The notes beneath the pieces were generated by a model that worked only from the letters and a program-made list of their open reading frames with translations, was not told the DNA's origin and searched no databases. Source: an uncultured Synergistales bacterium (GTDB taxonomy: Bacteria; Synergistota; Synergistia; Synergistales; Aminobacteriaceae). Taken from it: a stretch of DNA of 10,177 nt. The stretch's first letter is position 1. Each line of letters begins with the position of its first letter. Shown piece by piece: positions 1 to 7,069 of the stretch. A program made the position numbers and the translations under genes. The stretch spans positions 1 to 10,177 of the forward strand of contig CALFXN010000618.1 of the NCBI GenBank assembly GCA_937957815.1, written 5' to 3'.

Positions 1-480
1 GTCGTCAGGCTGAGCGCGAAGGGGCAGTAGATCGACAAGGTCATCGGCCTCGAACGCGGCGCCGACGACTATATCGTGAAGCCCTTCGGCATCGCCGAAC
101 TTCTGGCGCGCGTGCATTCGGCGCTCCGGCGCGGCGCCCTCGCGTCGTCGCTTCCGAGGGATGGAGGAAAAGACTCGGGGCTCGTGACGCTCGGCTCCGT
201 CGAACTCGATCTCGCCGCGCTCCGCGGCAGAAAACCGGACGGGACGGATTTCCCGTTGACGCCGAAGGAGGCGGCGCTGCTCCGCTTCCTGCTTGCGCAC
301 GAGGGGCGCGTCGTGGACCGGAACACGCTTCTCGAAGATGTCTGGGGCATTTCGTGCGAGGTGACGACGCGCACGGTGGACCAGCACGTCGTGCGACTGC
401 GGCAGAAGATCGAGAACGACCCTTCCGAGCCTCGTCACCTGCTGACGGCGTACGGGGCGGGATATCGCCTGGTCCGCTGA
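1..480 (+). pseudogene. OmpR/PhoB-family response regulator, 3' part, interrupted by an in-frame stop
   Basis: This is the C-terminal part of a two-component response regulator; its start lies before the window. Frame 1 reads VVRLSAKGQ, then a TAG at 28-30, then IDKVIGLERGADDYIVKPFG. That is the end of a receiver domain (beta4-alpha4, the GADDY turn, and the conserved Lys of KPF). The winged-helix DNA-binding domain follows from about 184 to 477, with the family signatures LTPKEAALLRFLL, the recognition helix RTVDQHVVRLRQKIE and the closing wing GAGYRLVR. Family members normally have Glu or Asp directly after AKGQ, so one base change such as GAG to TAG explains the stop. A GTG at 76 could restart translation but would give only the DNA-binding part plus the last receiver helix. 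The lesion may be real decay or a sequencing error. No partner histidine kinase lies downstream. Confidence 0.85.
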
Positions 481-505
481 CCTTCCCTGCGCATCTTCCG
501 CGAGC

Positions 506-534
506 TTGACGTCGCAAGGACGTGACGGTAGAAT
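506..534 (+). promoter_or_regulatory. Sigma-70-type promoter for the gntR-MBL-dctPQM operon
   Basis: TTGACG at 506-511 and TAGAAT at 529-534 each match the sigma-70 consensus at five of six bases and are separated by exactly 17 bp. Transcription would start near 541, leaving a leader of about 55 nt before the GntR gene. This lies in the 115-bp gap after the response-regulator remnant, the only sizeable gap upstream of the operon. Prediction from sequence only. Confidence 0.6.
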
Positions 535-541
535 TCAACTT

Positions 542-556
542 GTCTGAAGAGTAGAC
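542..556 (+). promoter_or_regulatory. Possible autoregulatory operator (inverted repeat GTCT-N7-AGAC)
   Basis: GTCT at 542-545 and AGAC at 553-556 form a short inverted repeat starting at the predicted transcription start. Its GT...AC half-sites resemble those of FadR-subfamily operators, though the usual core is shorter and tighter. The position would let the regulator encoded just downstream repress its own operon. A four-base repeat can easily occur by chance. Confidence 0.25.
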
Positions 557-595
557 GACTTCACAGGATCGACTCAAAAAAACATCCGTGCGAGC

Positions 596-1345
596 GTGAC
601 CATGGGACCGATACCGAGGATCCGCCTGTCCGACCGTGTGATCGACGCCATTGAGACGATGATAGCGGGGGGCCGTTTCGCCCCTGGCGACCGTTTCTTC
701 TCGGAAAACGAACTCGCCGCGAAGCTCGAGGTCAGCCGCTCCTCGATACGGGAGGCGGTTCGGATCCTCGAAGTGACGGGGCGCGTCGTCGTGCGCCACG
801 GGAAGGGCATTTTCATCGCGAACCCCTCCGAAGATCGTTCCGATCCGTTCGCGGGCTGGCTCAGGAACAACGAAACCTCCATTCTGGACCATTTCGAGGT
901 CCGCCTCATCATCGAACCGCAGGCCGCGCGGCTCGCCGCCGAAAAGGCGGACGCCGAAGCGGTCGCACACATACGGAGGGCGCACGACGCGTTCGTCTCG
1001 AATGCGCGGGGCGCGGCGTGCGATATTCCGACGCTCATCCAGGCCGACGAGACCTTTCACCGAAGGATTGCCCGGGCCACGACCAACAGAACGCTCTATT
1101 ACCTGATGCGAACGATGACGAAATCATTGCCGGAGGGATGGATCACGAGCCTGCACATACCGGGGCGCGTGCTGAAGACCGTGGATGAACACGGGGAGAT
1201 CCTCGAGGCAATCGGAGGGGGGGATCCGGAGGCGGCGGAACGGAGGATGACGTTGCACCTGAACAACGCGCTTGAAGACATCAGGGCATCCATGGAGCGG
1301 CCACAGCCCGCCGGGATGCGGGATACGGAGCGGATCGGAAGGTGA
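596..1345 (+). CDS. GntR-family transcriptional regulator, FadR subfamily (FCD domain)
   Basis: A cytoplasmic, probably dimeric DNA-binding regulator that should sense a small organic acid. Residues 10-75 form the GntR winged helix: RLSDRVIDAIETMIAGGRF, then the recognition region SENELAAKLEVSRSSIREA, then the wing RHGKGIFI. Residues about 97-230 form the all-helical FCD ligand domain. D151, H155, H199 and H221 are placed like the Asp-His3 metal site of that family, where a carboxylate ligand usually completes the coordination. The start could be GTG 596 or ATG 602; neither has a clear Shine-Dalgarno sequence. The length of 247-249 residues is normal. It is the first gene of a likely operon with the MBL enzyme and the TRAP transporter, so it probably responds to the transported substrate or a breakdown product. 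The ligand itself cannot be read from the sequence. Confidence 0.92.
   Translation: MTMGPIPRIRLSDRVIDAIETMIAGGRFAPGDRFFSENELAAKLEVSRSSIREAVRILEVTGRVVVRHGKGIFIANPSEDRSDPFAGWLRNNETSILDHFEVRLIIEPQAARLAAEKADAEAVAHIRRAHDAFVSNARGAACDIPTLIQADETFHRRIARATTNRTLYYLMRTMTKSLPEGWITSLHIPGRVLKTVDEHGEILEAIGGGDPEAAERRMTLHLNNALEDIRASMERPQPAGMRDTERIGR
1339..1345 (+). promoter_or_regulatory. Ribosome binding site of the MBL gene, overlapping the gntR stop
   Basis: AAGGTGA lies 7 bp before the ATG at 1353 and contains the TGA stop of the GntR gene. It fixes the MBL start at 1353 rather than at any upstream codon in the same frame, and it suggests translational coupling between the two genes. Confidence 0.65.
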
Positions 1346-1352
1346 GCGAACG

Positions 1353-2177
1353 ATGCGCATCACGACGCTGATCGAAAACTCTCCCGGAGAGCATCACGCG
1401 TTGCGCTGCGAACACGGACTCTCGTTCTGCGTCGAGCGGGACGGAAAAAAGATTCTTTTCGATACGGGACAATCCGGGGCATTTCTCGAGAACGCGGCGC
1501 ATCTCGGAATCGACCTTTCGGACGTCGCTTTCGTCGTTCTCAGCCACGGTCACTACGACCACTCGGGCGGCCTGCGGGCGCTCGCCGGAATGACCCGGTC
1601 GTTCGAACTCGTCGTCGGTCCGGGGTTCTTCCGGGAGAAGTACGGGTACGGGAAGAGTGGCTGCTCGTTTCTGGGCAACGACTTCGACGAGCATTTCCTT
1701 TCGGAAAGCGGAATCCGATATTCGGTCGTGCAGGAGGAAGTCCGCGAGGTTGTTCCGGGTGTTTCCGCGCTTTCCGGCTTTCCGAGGATCCACGACGACG
1801 AGCGGATCAACCCGAGGTTCGTTCTCCGGACGCCGGACGGGTTCGAACCGGATGCCTTCGAAGACGAGATCCTGCTCGCCGTCGAAACGTCTCGCGGGCT
1901 TGTCGTCCTGCTCGGCTGTTCGCACCCCGGGGTCAGGAACATGCTCGACGCGGTCCGGGAACGTATGAAAAAGCCGATATACGCGGTGTTGGGAGGAACG
2001 CACCTCGTCGAGGCCGACGAATCTGGCGTCGAGAGCGCGGTCCGCTACTTCGGGGAGAACGGCATCGGGCGGATCGGCGTGTCGCACTGTACGGGAGAGA
2101 CCGCGATGGCGCGCCTTCGCGCCGCGAACGGAGGATTTTTCCATAACGTCACGGGCAGTTCGTTTTTCGTCGAATAG
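1353..2177 (+). CDS. Metallo-beta-lactamase-fold hydrolase, COG1237 type
   Basis: A 274-residue cytoplasmic metallo-hydrolase with no signal peptide. The metal-binding signature SHGHYDHSGG gives H65, H67, D69 and H70. Further candidate ligands are H191 in GCSHPG, H217 in GGTHL and H245 in SHCTG. The N-terminal LFDTGQSG, the GCSHPG turn and the C-terminal HCTG are typical of COG1237, whose archaeal relatives are annotated as a dihydropterin ribofuranosylaminobenzene-phosphate synthase. Bacterial members have no settled function, so that name should not be copied. In place of the common DD-x-x-L segment there is D171-E172. The open frame extends upstream, but the RBS at 1339-1345 and the conserved start of the fold (MRITTLIEN) point to ATG 1353. 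Lying between the regulator and the transporter, it may act on the imported compound or a derivative; that is inference. Confidence 0.9.
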   Translation: MRITTLIENSPGEHHALRCEHGLSFCVERDGKKILFDTGQSGAFLENAAHLGIDLSDVAFVVLSHGHYDHSGGLRALAGMTRSFELVVGPGFFREKYGYGKSGCSFLGNDFDEHFLSESGIRYSVVQEEVREVVPGVSALSGFPRIHDDERINPRFVLRTPDGFEPDAFEDEILLAVETSRGLVVLLGCSHPGVRNMLDAVRERMKKPIYAVLGGTHLVEADESGVESAVRYFGENGIGRIGVSHCTGETAMARLRAANGGFFHNVTGSSFFVE

Positions 2178-2197
2178 ACCTCAACGCTCCTGAATTG

Positions 2198-2232
2198 CGG
2201 GGTTCCACAAATCCGGACCACTGCGGACCCCG
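2198..2232 (+). other. Imperfect hairpin in the MBL-dctP intergenic space
   Basis: CGGGGT at 2198-2203 pairs with ACCCCG at 2227-2232, and CC at 2205-2206 pairs with GG at 2225-2226 across a one-base bulge. It sits in the 86-bp gap before dctP, the longest gap in the operon. There is no U-tract, so it is unlikely to be a full terminator. It may be a processing or stabilising element that raises the level of the binding-protein message. Confidence 0.3.
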
Positions 2233-2248
2233 GAAAGACATCGAAATT

Positions 2249-2257
2249 GGAGGAGGG
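2249..2257 (+). promoter_or_regulatory. Very strong ribosome binding site of dctP
   Basis: GGAGGAGGG ends 6 bp before the ATG at 2264. It sets the start at 2264 instead of the longer open frame from 2195, and it is stronger than the sites of the neighbouring genes. This fits a binding protein needed in excess over its permease. Confidence 0.8.
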
Positions 2258-2263
2258 TACGCA

Positions 2264-3319
2264 ATGACGGTTCTGAAGAAGGTTCTTTTCGCAGCGATCC
2301 TGTCGCTCGTTGCGGCCGGAATGGTTATCCCGTGCATGACGGGCGAGTGCGCCGACGCGCCGAAGAAGATCGTCTGGAAATCCTCGGGCCACGGCCCGGC
2401 GTCCGACCCCTCGCAGATCTACCATGACAAGCTCTGCAACGCGATCACCGAAGCGACCGGCGGGCGTCTCGAAGTGAAGCCGTTCGTCGGCGGGTCGATC
2501 GTCCCGGCGTACAAGGAAGTCGACGCCGTGAACGACAACGTTCTCCAGATGTGCTACACGTGCCCGATGTACAACCTCGACAAGTGGAAGGCGGCCGGTC
2601 TCATCAGCTCCCGTCCCGGCGCGCTCGCCGGCGAAGCGCTCCGGACGTGGTTCAACTACGGCGGCGGCGCCGACCTCATGAACAAGATGATGGGCGATTA
2701 CAAGGTCATGACCTTCCCCGGCGCCCTGTCGCCGCTTCCGGAAGAGGTCTTCTTCCATTCGAAGGTGAAGATCGAAAGCCTCGCCGATCTCAAGAAGATC
2801 AAGGCGCGCTGCATGGGCGACGGAGGCGAGATCCTCAAGCGGATGGGCATGGCGACCGTCATCATCCCCGGGGGCGAACTCTACGAGGCGATGAAGCGCG
2901 GAACCATCGACGCCTTCGAGTACTCCACGCTCGCGTCGAACTGGAACATGCACTTCAACGAGGTCGCCAAGTACGTCTACATGTCGCCGACCCGCGCTCC
3001 GAGCGATCCCCAGGTCTTCTTCGTCAACAAGGACGCGTGGAACGCGCTTCCGAAGGATCTCCAGGTCATCGTCCAGGGGCTGATCGACAAGTACACGCAG
3101 GCGCAGCACGAGTACCTCGTCTACGAATCGATCCTCGCGCTCGAGAAGTTCAAGAAGGCCGGATGCGAGGTTCTGCGCGTGCCGAAGGACGTCGAGGACG
3201 CGCTGAACGCCGAAGCCGCGAAGTTCTACGAGGAAAAAGCGAAGTCCGAAGCGCCGATTTTCGGCGAGATCTATCACTCGATGAAGGCGTTCGGAGAGTC
3301 CTACAACTCGATGCGCTGA
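2264..3319 (+). CDS. dctP: TRAP transporter substrate-binding protein (DctP family)
   Basis: The periplasmic solute receptor of a TRAP importer, 351 residues. Residues 1 to about 30 form a Sec signal peptide: KK at 5-6, a hydrophobic core to about 23, and likely cleavage near ECA-DAP. There is no lipobox, which suggests a free periplasmic protein in a diderm cell. The mature part has the DctP fold. R182 in KKIKARCMGDGG matches the arginine that binds the substrate carboxylate in this family, and the GGELYEAMKRGTIDAFEY segment is the typical hinge region. The overall pattern is closer to the TakP/FcbT-like branch (2-oxoacids, lactate, chloroaromatic acids) than to the C4-dicarboxylate DctP, but the substrate is not determined. 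AAG and ATC/CTC codons dominate strongly, consistent with high expression. It is followed 25 bp later by dctQ. Confidence 0.93.
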   Translation: MTVLKKVLFAAILSLVAAGMVIPCMTGECADAPKKIVWKSSGHGPASDPSQIYHDKLCNAITEATGGRLEVKPFVGGSIVPAYKEVDAVNDNVLQMCYTCPMYNLDKWKAAGLISSRPGALAGEALRTWFNYGGGADLMNKMMGDYKVMTFPGALSPLPEEVFFHSKVKIESLADLKKIKARCMGDGGEILKRMGMATVIIPGGELYEAMKRGTIDAFEYSTLASNWNMHFNEVAKYVYMSPTRAPSDPQVFFVNKDAWNALPKDLQVIVQGLIDKYTQAQHEYLVYESILALEKFKKAGCEVLRVPKDVEDALNAEAAKFYEEKAKSEAPIFGEIYHSMKAFGESYNSMR

Positions 3320-3344
3320 TCCGTAACGACACGAAAGGACAGGG

Positions 3345-3872
3345 ATGCGACGCATGTCCGGCGTACGAAAGGTTCTGAAATATATCGATTCGCTCAGCGA
3401 AATGTCCGGAGCCATCGGGAAGTGGGCTGCGTTGCTCCTTGTCCTGGTGGGAACATGGGAGACGGTCTCCCGGCACTTTTTCGACGCCCCGACGATCTGG
3501 GCGTACGACAGCCTCTGCATGGCGGGAGGAGCCCTCTATCTCCTCGGGGCGTCCTACGACTATCTTCATGACGCGCATACGCGGGTCGACGTGTTCTACA
3601 GCAAATTCCCTCCGAGAGCGAAGGCGGCGATGAATGTCGTCTGCTCTCTCGTTCTCTTCTTCCCGCTCATGATCGTCATGTTCCTCCAGGCGGTCGCATG
3701 GACCGTCAAGGCGTGGAAGATCAACGAGGTCATGTTCAACAGCTTCTGGTATCCGCCCGCCGCGCCGTACCGGACGCTGTTCGCCGTCGGGCTCCTGCTC
3801 CTGATCCTTCAGGCGGTGGCGAATTTCGTTCGCGACCTCTATTTCGCGGTGCGGGGTGAGAAGCTTGATTGA
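3345..3872 (+). CDS. dctQ: TRAP transporter small permease (DctQ)
   Basis: The 175-residue small membrane subunit that pairs with DctM in the inner membrane. Four hydrophobic segments are visible at about 25-42, 56-72, 97-120 and 144-163. Family marks are the R-x-x-F near residues 43-46 followed by W52, and the short HAHTRVDVF-type loop (DAHTRVDVF) at about 76-84. The start at ATG 3345 is supported by AAAGGA about 5 bp upstream; the ATG at 3354 is too far from it. The stop overlaps the beginning of dctM, so the two permease subunits are probably translationally coupled. Sequence alone identifies the subunit but not the substrate. Confidence 0.9.
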   Translation: MRRMSGVRKVLKYIDSLSEMSGAIGKWAALLLVLVGTWETVSRHFFDAPTIWAYDSLCMAGGALYLLGASYDYLHDAHTRVDVFYSKFPPRAKAAMNVVCSLVLFFPLMIVMFLQAVAWTVKAWKINEVMFNSFWYPPAAPYRTLFAVGLLLLILQAVANFVRDLYFAVRGEKLD

Positions 3873-5208
3873 ACTCAGTGCGGAACTCGTTACCGCGTTG
3901 ATGCTCGGAGGAGTCTTCTTCCTCGTCATGACGGGATATCCGATCGCGTTCGTGATCGGAAGCGTGGCGTTCATCGTCGGCGTTCTCGTCTTCGGACCGA
4001 CGACGACGTATCACATCCTGTACTCGCGATTCTACGACCTCTCGCTGAACTACCCGTACCTCGCGGTTCCGCTTTTCACCTTCATGGGGGTCATCCTGCA
4101 GCATTCGGGCGTGACGAAGGACCTGTACGAATGCCTCTACGAGGCGCTCGGACGGCTCAAGGGCGGACTCGCGGTCGTCACGATCATCTTCGGGACGATT
4201 CTCGCGGCGTGCCTCGGCGTCATCGCTGCGTCGGTGACGATCCTGACGCTCATCGCGCTCGCCCCGATGGTCACGCGAGGGTACGACAAGGCGATCGCGG
4301 CCGGCTCGATCGTCGCGTCCGGGACGCTCGGAATTCTCATCCCGCCGAGCATCATGCTCGTCGTCTACGCGCCTCAGGCGGGACTCTCGGTCGGCCAGAT
4401 GTTCATGGGCGCGGTCTTCCCCGGACTCCTGCTCTCGGCGCTCTATATCGCGTACGTCGTGATCCGCTGCCGGCTCAACCCGGCCCTCGGCCCGTCGATC
4501 CCGGCGGATCAGGTCACGCCCTTTTCGGGCGCGAAGTTCCTCCGGCTTCTCAAGGCCCTGCTCCCGCCACTGATCCTCATCGCGGCCGTCCTCGGAACGA
4601 TATTCCTCGGAATCGCGCCGCCCACGGAAGCCGCCGCCGTCGGGTGCTTCGCGTCGATCGTCCTCGCCGTCTGCTACGGGAGATTCAGCTGGGAACTGAT
4701 CCGGCGCGCGTCGATCGAGACGCTGAAGGTCAGCGCGTTCGTCGTCATGATCGCGGCGCTCTGCTACGCGTTCGTCGGAATCTTCATGAACGCCGGGTCG
4801 GGCGACGTCGTCGCGAAGTTCATCCTGTCGTTCCCGGGCGGACGGTGGGTGACGTTTACGATCATCATGGCGATCGTCTTCATGCTCGGAATGTTCATCG
4901 AATGGATCGGGATCGTGTTCATCGTGGTGCCGATCTTCACCCCGATCATGACGTCGCTCGGGTTCAACCCGCTCTGGGCCGGGATGATGGTCTGCATCAA
5001 CCTGCAGATGGCCTTCCAGACGCCTCCGATGGCGATGTCGATCTTCGTCCTCAAGGGGACGGCGCCGAAGGAGCTCGGCGTGTCGATGTGGGACATCATC
5101 AGGGGGGTCATCCCGTTCATCCTCATCATCATGCTCGTTCTCGTGCTGTGCTCGATCTTCCCGGAGATCATCCTGTGGCTTCCTGAGAAGATGATCGGCT
5201 CGGCGTAG
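3856..5208 (+). CDS. dctM: TRAP transporter large permease (DctM)
   Basis: The 450-residue membrane subunit that carries out ion-driven import with DctQ. It is almost entirely hydrophobic, with about 12 membrane segments. Family motifs include GTLGILIPPSIMLVVYAP (about 156-173), GIAPPTEAAAVG (252-263) and the long segment GMFIEWIGIVFIVVPIFTPI (345-364). The closing NLQMAFQTPPMAMSIFVLKG segment resembles the mannitol/chloroaromatic-type TRAP branch (FcbT3-like). The start is uncertain: GTG 3856 overlaps dctQ by 17 bp, while TTG 3865 has GGTGAG 4 bp upstream and overlaps by 8 bp. The stop is TAG, which shows that TAG works as an ordinary stop here. It is the last gene of the + strand operon and is followed by a strong hairpin. 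Confidence 0.93.
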   Translation: MRSLIELSAELVTALMLGGVFFLVMTGYPIAFVIGSVAFIVGVLVFGPTTTYHILYSRFYDLSLNYPYLAVPLFTFMGVILQHSGVTKDLYECLYEALGRLKGGLAVVTIIFGTILAACLGVIAASVTILTLIALAPMVTRGYDKAIAAGSIVASGTLGILIPPSIMLVVYAPQAGLSVGQMFMGAVFPGLLLSALYIAYVVIRCRLNPALGPSIPADQVTPFSGAKFLRLLKALLPPLILIAAVLGTIFLGIAPPTEAAAVGCFASIVLAVCYGRFSWELIRRASIETLKVSAFVVMIAALCYAFVGIFMNAGSGDVVAKFILSFPGGRWVTFTIIMAIVFMLGMFIEWIGIVFIVVPIFTPIMTSLGFNPLWAGMMVCINLQMAFQTPPMAMSIFVLKGTAPKELGVSMWDIIRGVIPFILIIMLVLVLCSIFPEIILWLPEKMIGSA

Positions 5209-5256
5209 GGCGTTCGCGGAAGACACCGGAGAAATATCCGGAGTATCGAAGGGTGG

Positions 5257-5297
5257 GGAAAAGCGGGGGGCGCCGTCAAAGCGTCCCCCGCTTTTCC
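5257..5297. terminator. Bidirectional hairpin terminator between convergent operons
   Basis: The arms 5257-5273 and 5281-5297 pair over 17 bp with a single G:U pair and a 7-nt loop (CGTCAAA). The outer 13 bp (GGAAAAGCGGGGG / CCCCCGCTTTTCC) are perfect. It sits 48 bp after the dctM stop and 10 bp beyond the stop of the convergent EamA gene, so it can serve both transcripts. No clear U-tract follows on either strand, but the stem itself has an A/T-rich block. A smaller hairpin, CCGGA-N6-TCCGG, lies at 5226-5241. Confidence 0.75.
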
Positions 5298-5307
5298 GTA
5301 TTCGCAG

Positions 5308-6186
5308 TCAGGCGGTGCTGCGTCGCGTCCCTCTCCCGGTGATGAGAAGCGACCCTGCGAGCACGAGCGCGACGCCGGGGTAGAACATGGCTCCGGGAGT
5401 TTCGTGGAGGAACAGCATCGCGAGAATCGTCGCCGTCGCGGGCTTGAGCATGAATACGAGCGACGCCCTCGTCGCCGAGAGGCGTTCGACCGCCTTCATG
5501 AAGGTGACGTACCCGACGCCGCTGACGCCGACGCCGAGATACAGAAGACTCGCCAGAGCCCGGGGATCGCCGGCAAGCGATGAAGGGACGGAAAGACCCC
5601 GGTCGGTCAGGAGCAGGACGCTTGCGATCGCGACGACTCCGAACGCGAACGATCCCGCGTTGAGACAGAGCGGCGACATTCGGCGGAGGGCGCGTCGGGA
5701 CGCGATGGTATAGATGGCGAAACTCAGCGACGCGAGCAGCGCGAAGGCGATCCCGCGATCGAGGCGCAGCCCCCCCGACGACGCCACGAGAAGAAGCCCC
5801 GTGATCCCGGCGGCCAGGCCGAGGAGCGTCCGCGGATTCGCCCGCTCGTCACCCGACGCGACCGAAATGAGATAGACGAAAAGCGGGTTCGAACAGAAGA
5901 CGGCGGCCGCTGTCGCCGCGGTCGTGTGCATTACGGCGGCCTGCAGCAGCGTCATCGAGATGGCGACGTTCAGAACGCCGAGCAACGCGAGCGTTCCCCA
6001 GTCGCGCAGACGAAGCGACAGAAGCGCGCGATGCTCTCCTCTCGGGATGAGCATGACGACGAGCGTGATCCACCCCGCGAGAAATCGCAGGAACGTGAGC
6101 TCGAGAGGGGCGATCAGCCCCATAAGGGGCTTGCTCGCCACCTCGAGCGAACTGAACAGCAGCAGCGTGATCAGGAAGTGCGTCAC
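5308..6186 (-). CDS. EamA/DMT-superfamily membrane transporter
   Basis: A 292-residue inner-membrane protein built of two EamA repeats, with about ten hydrophobic segments. Visible marks are the first-repeat segment NPLFVYLIS, the middle segment SFAIYTIASRRALRR, and the second-repeat segment LKPATATILAMLFLHE. Members of this family mostly export amino acids or other small metabolites. The start is GTG 6186: it overlaps the sucD stop as GTGA, has GGAGGAA at 6195-6201 with 8 bp spacing, and begins directly with the first membrane segment (THFLITLLLF). The same frame is open further upstream, but that would add a charged, arginine-rich stretch overlapping sucD. Coupling to sucD suggests it may export an acid or related product of that pathway; this is inference. 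Confidence 0.9.
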   Translation of the reverse strand: MTHFLITLLLFSSLEVASKPLMGLIAPLELTFLRFLAGWITLVVMLIPRGEHRALLSLRLRDWGTLALLGVLNVAISMTLLQAAVMHTTAATAAAVFCSNPLFVYLISVASGDERANPRTLLGLAAGITGLLLVASSGGLRLDRGIAFALLASLSFAIYTIASRRALRRMSPLCLNAGSFAFGVVAIASVLLLTDRGLSVPSSLAGDPRALASLLYLGVGVSGVGYVTFMKAVERLSATRASLVFMLKPATATILAMLFLHETPGAMFYPGVALVLAGSLLITGRGTRRSTA

Positions 6187-7067
6187 CCGTTCCGTTCCTC
6201 CAGCAGCGCGGCCACGGAGGTTCCGATGTCCGCGAGATTCGCCACGACGGTCACTCCAGCGGCCCGGAAGGCGTTGACCTTTGAGCACGCGCTCCCGCTC
6301 CGCCCCATGATGATCGCGCCCGCGTGTCCCATGCGGCGTCCCTCCGGAGCCGTCTGCCCCGCGATGAATGCCACGAGCGGTTTTGAGTACGCCGTTTCGC
6401 GGATGAAATCGGCCGTCCGTTCCTCCATGGCCCCCCCGATCTCGCCGATCAGGACGACGGCCTCCGTCTCGGGATCGTCCGCGAACGCCTTCAGCCAGCG
6501 GATGAAGTCCGTTCCGATGATCGGATCCCCGCCGATGCCGATCGCCGTGGAGATCCCGAGTCCGTGCGAACAGACCTGCGACGCGGCTTCGTAGAGGAGC
6601 GTCCCGCTTCGCGAGACCATGCCGACATGTCCCGGAAGGAATGTCTGTCCGGGCATGATTCCCGCCTTCGCGTGCCCCGGAGTGATGATCCCCGGACAGT
6701 TCGGCCCGATGATCGTAGCGCCGTACGTCGTCGCGACCCTCTTGACGCGGATCATATCGTGGACGGGAACGCCCTCCGTTATGCAGACGATGTGGCGGAC
6801 CCCCGCGAAGACGGCTTCGAGCATCGCGTCGGCCGCAGCGTTCGGCGGGACGAATACGAGGCTCATGTCCGGAGCGCGGTGGGCGACGGCGTCGGCGACC
6901 GTATCGAAGACCGGAACCCCGTCGACGGATTCGCCGCCGCGGCCGGGGGTGACTCCGGCGACGATGCGGGCGCCGTATTCGGCGCAGAGCTTCGCGTGCA
7001 GGCGGCCCTCCCGTCCCGTTATTCCCTGGACGAGGATTCGCGTGGTGCCGAACAGTTCGACGGCCAT
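6183..7067 (-). CDS. sucD: Succinate-CoA ligase (NDP-forming) alpha subunit
   Basis: A 294-residue cytoplasmic subunit that binds CoA and carries the phosphohistidine. The N-terminal CoA-binding Rossmann domain has VQGITGREGRLHAK (13-26). The central part has GPNCPGIITPG (121-131), SRSGTLLYEA (152-161) and GEIGGAMEE (208-216). The catalytic loop GRRMGHAGAI places the phosphohistidine at H248. The length is normal for the family. It starts 2 bp after the sucC stop, with GAGGAAC from the end of sucC as RBS, and its own stop overlaps the EamA start. The pair interconverts succinyl-CoA and succinate with ATP or GTP formation. Malate-CoA ligase and other acyl-CoA ligases share these motifs, so the acid is not certain. 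Confidence 0.93.
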   Translation of the reverse strand: MAVELFGTTRILVQGITGREGRLHAKLCAEYGARIVAGVTPGRGGESVDGVPVFDTVADAVAHRAPDMSLVFVPPNAAADAMLEAVFAGVRHIVCITEGVPVHDMIRVKRVATTYGATIIGPNCPGIITPGHAKAGIMPGQTFLPGHVGMVSRSGTLLYEAASQVCSHGLGISTAIGIGGDPIIGTDFIRWLKAFADDPETEAVVLIGEIGGAMEERTADFIRETAYSKPLVAFIAGQTAPEGRRMGHAGAIIMGRSGSACSKVNAFRAAGVTVVANLADIGTSVAALLEERNG

Positions 7068-7069
7068 GA

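Noticed and set aside
28..30. TAG read as pyrrolysine or another recoded residue
   Set aside because: TAG is the normal stop of the MBL and dctM genes in this window, and response regulators are not known recoding targets. A point mutation or sequencing error is simpler.
41..1060. Minus-strand open frame of about 340 codons over the response regulator and gntR
   Set aside because: Arg/Ala/Pro-rich product without motifs, opposite two well-supported + strand genes.
2195..2263. Upstream extension of dctP to 2195
   Set aside because: It would place 23 non-hydrophobic residues before the signal peptide and ignore the very strong RBS at 2249-2257.
2045..3520. Open frame of about 490 codons on the minus strand, antisense to the MBL gene end, dctP and dctQ
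   Set aside because: It spans several clear + strand genes, has no RBS, and its product has no recognisable domain. It results from codon bias of dctP.
3736..5226. Open frame of nearly 500 codons on the minus strand, antisense to dctM
   Set aside because: Its product is a run of Asp, Glu, Arg and His with no fold or motif, as expected from the reverse complement of a GC-rich membrane-protein gene. The + strand DctM is unmistakable.
5226..5241. CCGGA-N6-TCCGG hairpin as an independent terminator
   Set aside because: A stem of only 5 bp without a U-tract, next to a far stronger stem at 5257-5297.
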